From contig OX291542.1 of the NCBI GenBank assembly GCA_946406115.1, forward strand, positions 2,256,959 to 2,320,958: a stretch of DNA of 64,000 nucleotides. Direction: 5' to 3'. Position 1 is the first letter of the stretch; each line of letters opens with the position of its first letter. This document shows, piece after piece, positions 56,596 to 64,000 of this stretch. A program made the position numbers and the translations under genes. This stretch comes from Apoda limacodes (lineage: Eukaryota > Arthropoda > Insecta > Lepidoptera > Limacodidae). The notes beneath the pieces were generated by a model. It did not search any database, was not told where the DNA came from, and saw nothing but the letters and a program-made list of their open reading frames with translations.

Positions 56596-58612
56596 TCATC
56601 TGTCAATTTTGGCCCACAGTGCAAAAGAGAAAGCCGATCTATTGGGCATTCTCTTTGCCTTTAACTCAAATGTGAATGACGAAGGCACTATTCCACCTAC
56701 TTTACCGTGGTGCAGTAAGACGATGCCGGAAATCTCTATAACACAGCGTGAGGTCCGGCGGGCGTTGCTTTCCCTAGACATTCATAAGTCGAGTGGGCCA
56801 GACGGCATACTAGCAGTGGTGCTTAAGCAGTGTGCTCCTGAGTTATGTCCTGTACTCATGCGCCTCTTCACGCTTTCCTACCACACTAGGCAATTTCCGC
56901 CTTCGTGGAAGACTGCGAATGTGCACCCGGTGCCCAAAAAGGGCAATAGATCAGATCCATCAAATTACAGGCCTATCGCTATAACCTCTCTCCTCTCCAA
57001 GGTGATGGAGCGTGTGATCAACACACAGCTTTTGAGATACCTAGAAAAACACGACCTGATCAGTGACCGTCAATATGGCTTTCGCCACGGTCGCTCAACT
57101 GGTGACCTTCTAGTGTATCTCACACACCGATGGGCACTAGCCATTGAGAGTCAGGGGGAGGCATTGGCATGTAGCCTAGACATAGCAAAGGCGTTCAATC
57201 GGGTCTCGCACCGGGGTTTTCTATCGAAGTTGCCATCTTACGGAGTGCCCGAGGGTTTGTGCAAATGGGTAACTAGCTTTTTGTCCGGCAGACGCATACG
57301 AGCCGTAGTTGACGGTAGTTGCTCTGATAGCATGGACATTAATGCTGGTGTCCCGCAAGGCTCTGTGCTCTGCTCTGTCTCCTACGCTGTTTCTACTGCA
57401 CATCAATGATATGTTGGACATCAACAACATACATTGCTATGCAGATGACAGTACTGGAGATGCTTATTACACGGGCCGTGCAAGCATCCCACGTTCCGTT
57501 GTGGAGGAAAAGCGTGAAGAACTTGTGTCTCAAATCGAGATCGGTCTGTCCAAGGTCTCTGACTGGGGGCGGGAAAACTTGGTCCGATTCAACCCTTCAA
57601 AGACACAAGTCTGCGCGTTCACCACTAAGAAAACCCCATTCACTGTAGTCCCACAATTCCAGAACACTCCCCTCTCCATCTCCAAGAGCATTGGGATCCT
57701 TGGCGTTGACATCTCCAGCGATGTTCAGTTCCGAGATCATTTGCTAGACAAGGTAAAGCTGGCGTCCAAAAAACTTGGTGTACTCAACAGAGCGAAGCAG
57801 TACTTCACGTTGGGGCAAAGGTTGCTACTTTACAAGTCGCAAGTCCGGCCCCATATGAAGTACTGCTGCCATCTTTGGGCGGGTGCACCCGGATACCAGC
57901 TTGGCCCTTTTGATCCCCCATTGGGATCCTTGGCGTTGACATCTCCAGCGATGTTCAGTTCCGAGATCATTTGCTAGACAAGGTAAAGCTGGCGTCCAAA
58001 AAACTTGGTGTACTCAACAGAGCGAAGCAGTACTTCACGTCGGGGCAAAGGTTGCTACTTTACAAGTCGCAAGTCCGGCCCCATATGGAGTACTGCTGCC
58101 ATCTTTGGGCGGGTGCACCCGGATACCAGCTTGGCCCTTTTGACTCGGTTCAAGCTGTGACAATTGTCGACGATCCCAAACTCACTTGCGGTATCGAGCC
58201 CTCAAAGCAAAAACGCAAAGTCTCTCCTCAGACTTAAGGAGAGACTTCGCCTCCCTGTGTGTGTTCTACCGCTTGTACAATGGATTGTGTTCTGAGGAAT
58301 TGTTCGAAATGATGCCCACGGCTACTATCTACCATCGCACCGCTCGCCATTGACAGGGAATTTATTCTCACACTTTGGAACCGAAATGGTCGCGTACAGT
58401 GCGGTTTCAGAGAAACTTCCTAAAGGTTTTCTCTAAGGACTACAGTATGGGGTTCTTCAGTAAAGAAGTTATTAGATTTCTGAAGGGTCGGCAACGCGCG
58501 AGTGATGCCCCTGGTGTTGCAAGCGTCCATAGGCTACGGTGACCGCTTACCATCAGGCGGACCGTAGGCTTGTTTGCCACCTTAGTGGTATAAAAAAAAA
58601 AAAAAAAAAAAG
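56596..58612 (+). pseudogene. LINE family A reverse transcriptase and complete 3' tail (sense copy)
   Basis: 5'-truncated. The plus strand starts in the linker (56609: HSAKEKADLLGILFAFNSNV) and runs through HKSSGPDGILAVVLKQCAPE, NYRPIAITSLLSKVMERVIN, QYGFRHGRSTGDLLVYLTHR, SLDIAKAFNRVSH and GVPQGSV. A small insertion near 57370 shifts the frame, after which CYADDSTGDAYYTG holds the catalytic Asp pair (about 57440). A 230-bp tandem duplication (57689-58148) disrupts the thumb. The tail has AAGCGTCCATAGGCTACGGT and CACCTTAGTGGTAT, then an A-run to 58612. This is the best-preserved family A reverse transcriptase in the window. Confidence 0.9.
57689..58148 (+). repeat. 230-bp tandem duplication inside the LINE
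   Basis: TTGGGATCCTTGGCGTTGAC begins both units (57691 and 57921). The copies differ at only about two positions. 230 is not a multiple of three, so the second unit is out of frame. Confidence 0.95.
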
Positions 58613-58649
58613 CTATTATTTACTCAGATCTGTCAGTCTGTCCTTAAGC

Positions 58650-59935
58650 AATAGGTATATGGTTTATGTAATTACTTTCTTCTTTGTGCATAGCCAATAG
58701 GTATGATTGGTTCCGGACCTATTAGCGTTGAGCTTGAGCTGATTTTGGATCATCAGCGGCAACATTGCCTCATCAGCCGCGTTGTTGCCTAATGATCTAC
58801 AGTGGCCCTTTATCCTACCCACTGTCACAGTATTACTGAGTGATATTACCTGTAGAGCTTGGTGACATTCAAGTGCTTGGTGACATTTAAGTTGTTTTCC
58901 TGAGTTGACTGTGTTACGATCAAGAGCTCTCAGGACAGCAGCTCTATCCGAGAGAATTCGGATTTCAAAGTCCATTATCTTCTTGCTCGCCTTGTCCTTT
59001 GCAGCCTAGATTATACCTATACATTCGGCTTGGGATATCGCGTGAAACTTACCCAGAGCTGTGGATGCGTGCAAGTTTAGGTCAGCAGAGTATGCGCCGG
59101 CCGTTATACTTGTATCTCTTTGAGTCTGGGGTGATCCTGTTGATTTGCATGTAGCTCAATGGTGTCGCGTTTGTTAACCTTTGCAATAGCGGGAAAGCAG
59201 CTGTTACATTGCCTAGGATGCTGGTGTTGCTTGGTTCCCGTGTTACCTCTCCATAGGCCTGCCTGCCTCAATCTCAGGACCACCATCGCCACCTCCTGTT
59301 GAATATATATGTGGATTGATGGGAGCCCTAGTAGGATTTCTAAGGCTGACGTGGGAGTTGTTCTCATACATCCAGTTATTGCCACACATGCCAATCCCTG
59401 GAAACTTTGTAGGTTGAGTTGCTATGTTTATAGCGTTGTCCTTGGCCACCAGACAATCTGATTAATGCTGTGTATAGCCATTGTGTTGCCTTGGGATTTA
59501 GGCCCCAGTTCTTGCCTACTAGCCTTTTACAAAGGTTATACTAGCTTTGGTTAGTTCATTCTTTAAGTGGTTGGTCCAGTTCAGCTTGCTGTCTAGGATT
59601 ACCCCTAGGTATTTGATTTCCTGTGAGAGAGACAGACTTTTGCCAAAAAATATTGGGGCGATTGCTTTCCATTGAGAAGGAAAAATGCAGTTTTTGATTC
59701 TGGCTTGTGAATTGCATCTTTCCATTGAGAAGGAAAAATGCAGTTTTTGATAGCAGCATTGAAGATGGCTGCTAGAAGGGAGAGAAGGGGGAAAGTGAGG
59801 CGCTTTAGGATATTGTTAAAGATACCGTCCGCGCCGGGGGCTTTACGGGTGCCTAGATCTGGTGATGAACTGTTTGACTTCGTCCACCGTAACAGGGGGA
59901 AGAGGATCCTGTGGGGGCAGAGAAGCTCTACGGTC
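58650..59935 (-). pseudogene. I-superfamily LINE fragment: reverse transcriptase and RNase H
   Basis: In order on the reverse strand: KAPGADGIFNNILKRL and NCIFPSQWK (RT start, about 59850-59720), YLGVILDSKLNWTNHLKNEL (about 59600), LACVAITGCMRTTPTSALEI (about 59390), then RNase H signatures FEIRILSDRAAVLRALD and KGHCRSLGNNAADEA (58970-58740). A C-terminal RNase H domain distinguishes I/LOA/R1-type elements from Jockey and CR1. The RT palm with the catalytic box is deleted: a 33-bp direct repeat (CTTTCCATTGAGAAGGAAAA..., about 59665 and 59717) marks the disturbed junction. Confidence 0.75.
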
Positions 59936-59939
59936 CACT

Positions 59940-60185
59940 TCACTGTCTGTACGGTGAAACCGCACATTATGCTATATGTGCAATGCAGCAATATTGTACT
60001 TGTACCTTGGCAAAATATCAAGGGAGTAGTTTCAGGAATAGGAGACAAGCCAAACAACTGTAAAGGAGCTATCACAATCAATTGTTCTTCAACACATAAT
60101 GATTACACTTTTCAAACCGATGTTCTTATAATGAAAACCCTTATAAAAAAATTACCTACCGCAACATTTTATAATATAACAAATA
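59940..60185 (+). pseudogene. BEL/Pao gag-pol fragment, probably retropepsin region
   Basis: The plus strand reads PWQNIKGVVSGIGDKPNNCK, GAITINCSSTHNDYTFQTDV and LIKKLPTATF, which resembles the strand pattern of the Pao aspartic protease region ('GIG--...C-G-V-L-I-S---NYSF---VLVLPKLT--LPS'). It ends within a few codons of the env start. The remainder of pol is absent. Confidence 0.45.
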
Positions 60186-61670
60186 ATGCAACCAGCTATC
60201 AATCAATCCTATATCAATGACTCTCCTATCAATCAGCATCAATCTCCATCAAGATTGCACAAAAAATCCACAAGAAAAAGATTTAATTTCATATCTATGG
60301 CTACTACATTTTTGTTATTTTTCATGACGCTCATATCATCTTCCCAGGATGCTTACAATATAAAACCCCTATCAGAAAACCAGTTGCTATACTTTGATAA
60401 AATAAACAACATGCATTTGATTAGAGATGAATGGAATCTCATTGTCTATTTTGATATGAATCCATATTGGGAAGGAACTACAGCGTTAACAAAATACATC
60501 ACATATTTACAAAACATATGTTCAGCGATAACAACGCGATCACATTGTGAGGGAATCCTCTCTCAATTACGTCATAGTTACGGTGAAATGGAGCACTATA
60601 ACAACATGATACTTACTCATCAGCAAGATGACGCGCGCACGCGACAAAAGCGTGGTCTCATCAATGGAGTCGGGTATGTAGCTAATGCCCTATTCGGAGT
60701 ATTGGACGCTAGTTTCGCGGAAAAATATGAAAAAGAAATTAAATTAATAAAACAAAATCAAAATCATCTAGCCATGCTGTGGAAAAATCAAACTTCTATA
60801 GTAGAAGCAGAGTTCAACTTTCTTAAGAGAATAGAAGATGTCATGGAAAAAGAACACAAAAGAATACATCAAAAATTATTGGATCTGGGTGACTCTTTAT
60901 CAAATTTAGAAAACGAAGTTCAAAACATATCAATTATTACTGACTTCTCCTTGTCACCCGATGGCAAACAATTTGTTGAATCAATTAAAAAGCACTCTGG
61001 TCAAGTTGATCGATACTATTACTAATGTTTACAGCGGTCAGTTCAGCTTACATCTCATAACACCACAACAGCTAAAACATGAACTTCTCATCATAGCGGA
61101 ACTCTTACCTAAGGATTTAACGCTGCCACTAAACTCCATCGAGTTCTCCAAAATATATAATTTACTGCAAACAAAGGCCAGAATATCAAAACACTTCTTC
61201 ATAGTCGAAATTAAATTCCCATCTGCACGAGAGACAGGTATTCAGATCATGGAAATTATACCTATTCAACATAGAATAGACAACAAAATGATAAGCATAA
61301 TTACTATATCCCCATATGTCGCTATCAACCTAAACAAAGATACTTTATTACCACTGACCAAAAATGAAATTAATTTATGTATGCAACAAAGTGCCGAGAC
61401 TGTATTATGTTTAAACAAAAAATATTTTTTCACATTAAAAATGACGAAAGTTTTTGCCTAACCGACAAGAAAACTGCAATGTGTAAAACAATAGTACGCT
61501 CGTGTTCTAACGAGTGGTTCGAGATAAACAAACAGAATAATTATATCTACTTATGTTGTGAAGAGTGTAGACTTCGGTTGCTATGCAGGGATCAGATTAC
61601 CGAGCTGCACCTGACACGTGCCGGCGTGTTGACTGTAGCTCAGGGATGCGATATCAAGTCTAAAGATTAA
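60186..61670 (+). pseudogene. env: BEL/Pao endogenous retrovirus env gene, two frameshifts
   Basis: The first frame (60186-61025, 279 codons) has a hydrophobic signal segment at residues about 37-52, a surface-like domain with two Cys, a furin-type RQKR site at residues 153-156 followed by a Gly-rich hydrophobic fusion-peptide-like segment, then a long heptad-like helix (residues about 180-250). A frameshift near 61000 moves to 60961-61461, and a second near 61400 to 61377-61670, which holds a C-rich ectodomain segment. Similarity is to insect retroviral Env proteins of the baculovirus-F type. A clear C-terminal transmembrane anchor is not seen. It is the better preserved of the two env copies here, but not intact. 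Confidence 0.8.
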
Positions 61671-62346
61671 ACTACATATACTCATAGGCAGATAACGAGT
61701 GCAATCGACGTTAGACCTGATATTGAGTCACTAGACATGGCTCCCATAAACCATAATATCAATACCTCAACTATCAGTCGTAAATACCTCTGAGGATTTA
61801 TCAAATATATAAAATCAACTCGAGATAATATTATTATATTAGAGAATATTCTCCATCAGTTCACCGAAACGTTGGGCGCGAAGCTCAGGTGCAGCAGTTC
61901 TTGCACGGCGGTGTAAGTCGTTGAAACGAGCTTTGTGACGCGACCTGATGTGGTGGCAGGATTAGGTGGTGGTAGTCACCAACCGGCACTTGTCAGGCGG
62001 TCAGGTGGTTAGTGAGTGAGTCAATAGCCACATTTATACGCGATCAAGATGTGGCGAGCTGTGGTTTTCGAGTAATTGCCCGAATTTATCCCAGTTGTGC
62101 AATCCATTTTATTTTTTTGTTTGGGTATCGCCCTACGGAGGGTGCTAAAGAACTGGTTATGCTTAGACATGAATCTGAGCATCTGTTGGGAGGTGGTGGC
62201 CTGTTCGTGTTTCACGAGGGGGCAAGGCGCGTGTTCGCAAGCAGTGTGGAAGCACTTGGCGCAGGCGAAGGGCGCGGGGGACGCGAGATGTCCCGGGACA
62301 TGAGAAGACAGAAGTTTGTCTGTCTGATTTGAATTTCCTGCGTCGA
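61671..62346. other. Unassigned sequence between env and a LINE ORF1
   Basis: The first 250 bases are AT-rich, and the rest is GC-rich. The GC-rich part (about 61860-62340) may be the continuation of the antisense LINE, but I recognise no domain in it. Confidence 0.35.
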
Positions 62347-63118
62347 TTAACGCCGGAGGTCGGCTCCAGGCGGCGGGAGGGAAGCAGGCACAAAGGGTGC
62401 CTGTTTGGTAGGTTTCGGACACCCGCGGTAGTTAGCAGGGTGGCCCTCGCTTCCACAGAGGACGCAAGTGACCGGGTCGGATGCGTTTTCGCGGACGCGA
62501 TCACAGTCCGCAGTGGCGTGATCGCGCAGACATTTCACATAGGGCCGCCTGCGTGTGCAGTTGCGCTGCGCGTGGCCATATATCTGGCACCTGTGCCATT
62601 GCCCAGGGGAGGAACGCTTATGCGGGGTTTGAACCCGGACACCTTGAGTGGTAATACACACATCTTTAATGTTAAAGATGGCTTTGCCTACTTTTGAAAG
62701 GTCGAGTACTACGAGCATCATGTCTTAGCACTCAAACTTATCTCGGCCGTTGTACATTCTATGCACTTCACTTACGGGGAGGCCTTGGGCGGTCAAGTCG
62801 TCCTTGGCAGTAGATTTAGAGAATTCCTTCGGAGTTCAGATTACGAAAATCCGACGGTATGGTGATTTGAATTTTAATGCCGCGGTCGGCATCATTTCGA
62901 CCGTGCGTATAATATATACGCTTGGCCTTCATCGCGTTTGCGATAGTAGGCCAAGATCCCTTGTCTTTAATGACTACTGGGGGCGGAGTTATTTCCTTCC
63001 GTCCCGTAGAGGAACGATCAGCCTGAGATGAGGAGGCGGGCGTGGTCGCCCGGTCAGTCTTTCTATGAGCAACAAAATGTAGGTAGGTAAACCTTCGAGC
63101 CGCGCATTTGAATGACAT
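62347..63118 (-). pseudogene. Jockey-type LINE ORF1 (gag-like, zinc-knuckle)
   Basis: The reverse strand from ATG at 63118: a basic N-terminus (MSFKCAARRFTYLHFVAHRK), a Ser/Thr-rich linker, GIKIQITIPSDFRNLNS (start of a PRE_C2HC-like domain, about 62860), then in a second frame LDLSKVGKAIFNIKDVCITT and zinc-knuckle motifs (HRCQIYGHAQRNC, VKCLRDHATADC, CVLCGSEGHPANYRGC; 62600-62410). The first knuckle carries Cys-X5-8-Cys spacing weaker than CCHC. Frameshifted near 62850 and 62740. ORF1 proteins of this type bind LINE RNA. No matching ORF2 follows. Confidence 0.75.
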
Positions 63119-63706
63119 TGTTCCTTATTGCGTTAAAGATAGCGTAGTCCAGCTTTGAAGTTTGTTTTTAGTGATTTTTTTGTGCTATTTCTTATTTTGT
63201 GGTGTGTGGTGGTGACCCTAAGACCGAGAATGATCCGCCGTATGTTCCTTCGGCAATTAGGTTTCCTACCTAATTGAACCTAGTTAGATTTCGCAGATGT
63301 TTCCGGTTTATATACGCTTGGCCTTCATCGCGTTTGCGATAGTAGGCCAAGATCCCTTGTCTTTAATGACTACTGGGGGCGGAGTTATTTCCTTCCGTCC
63401 CGTAGAGGAACGATCAGCCTGAGATGAGGAGGCGGGCGTGGTCGCCCGGTCAGTCTTTCTATGAGCAACAAAATGTAGGTAGGTAAACCTTCGAGCCGCG
63501 CATTTGAATGACATTGTTCCTTATTGCGTTAAAGATAGCGTAGTCCAGCTTTGAAGTTTGTTTTTAGTGATTTTTTTGTGCTATTTCTTATTTTGTGGTG
63601 TGTGGTGGTGACCCTAAGACCGAGAATGATCCGCCGTATGTTCCTTCGGCAATTAGGTTTACTACCTAATTGAACCTAGTTAGATTTCGCAGATGTTTCC
63701 GGTTTA
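62915..63706 (-). repeat. 396-bp tandem duplication of the LINE 5' end
   Basis: 62915-63310 and 63311-63706 differ at one base (CCTACC versus ACTACC near 63291/63661). The unit contains the 5' UTR and the first ~68 codons of ORF1. A TACGCTTGGC phrase lies at both the internal junction and the outer end, suggesting microhomology. Confidence 0.95.
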
Positions 63707-63764
63707 AAGCCTACGCTTGGCATCCAACTCTGTAAATATGTATATTATGTGCAGACATTTCAGA

Positions 63765-64000
63765 ACTTCTTTTTTTTTGGTTCCGTACCCGACGAAGCTA
63801 ACGGAACCCTATTACTTATACTAAGCTAATCTGTCTGTATGTCTGTCTGACCATCAATTGGCTGTAGTTTTAAGACCAAAGTAGGTAAAATAATAAAAAT
63901 GTAAGAGAGATACAAGAAACGTGTTTTTTAAGTACAGACAAAATGCTAAGAAATCATAAAATAGTCTAAAACAATTAAAAATTGTAAACTAGGTTTTTAT
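63765..64000 (+). repeat. Dispersed repeat beginning GGTTCCGTACCC, cut by the window edge
   Basis: A T-run followed by GGTTCCGTACCCGACGAAGC, CGGAACCCTATTACTTATAC and TCTGTCTGTATGTCTGTCTG. It is an inverted relative of 22015-22103 and is probably non-autonomous. Confidence 0.6.

Noticed and set aside
59738..60220. 160-codon plus-strand frame
   Set aside because: Its first half is the antisense of a LINE and only the second half resembles a BEL/Pao fragment; the frame joins the two by chance.
62012..62504. Several overlapping frames of 75-133 codons on both strands
   Set aside because: Overlapping frames in GC-rich sequence with no conserved domain; at most linker of the antisense LINE ORF1.

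Overview
This is a transposon-dense stretch of an insect nuclear genome, most likely from a moth or butterfly (Lepidoptera). The reasons are the AT-rich intergenic DNA, mori-type mariner, piggyBac-like and hAT elements, BEL/Pao retroelements with an envelope gene, and several Jockey-superfamily LINE families whose 3' tails I associate with Lepidoptera. That taxonomic call is inference. I see no bacterial features, no operon, no CRISPR array, no rRNA and no functional tRNA. The only candidate for host coding sequence is one short C2H2 zinc-finger exon near 55.93-56.13 kb. Everything else that resembles protein is broken mobile-element sequence.

Layout. 0-9 kb: degenerate LINE fragments, a 490-bp fold-back MITE (2.4-2.9 kb), then a Jockey fragment fused to a nearly complete but decayed antisense LINE (family A, 6.3-9.07 kb). 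9.5-11.5 kb: two minisatellites and a mariner with both ends and TA duplications. 11.8-17.1 kb: a palindrome whose arms carry head-to-head pieces of a viral-type (Maverick/Polinton-like) DNA polymerase B, capped on both sides by inverted arrays of one 50-bp minisatellite; a hAT pseudogene follows. 18-27 kb: dispersed repeats, a 42-bp-arm hairpin, four minisatellites and a long decayed array. 28.165-35.228 kb: a 7.06-kb fold-back structure made almost only of 330-bp satellite units, 5 in one orientation and 16 in the other, with shared terminal inverted repeats and a probable 9-bp target duplication. 36.4-38.1 kb: LINE family B. 38.4-39.65 kb: a second mariner. 40.83-42.83 kb: a piggyBac-like element with perfect TIRs and TTAA on both sides.

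42.8-49.35 kb: BEL/Pao remains, including an antisense copy reduced to LTR, leader, integrase start and env, whose LTR is split by another LINE A. 51.194-55.846 kb: a non-autonomous hAT-type element with a perfect 8-bp duplication, acting as a nest for a LINE piece, two palindromic MITEs and a tRNA-derived SINE; it lies just upstream of the candidate host exon. 56.6-64 kb: LINE A (sense), an RNase H-bearing I-type LINE (antisense), a second pol-deleted BEL/Pao copy with env, and a Jockey ORF1 with a tandemly duplicated 5' end.

There is no cooperating gene set here; the window is a record of nested insertions and satellite expansion. The strongest candidates for something undescribed are the 330-bp-satellite fold-back element and the polymerase-B palindrome with minisatellite caps.
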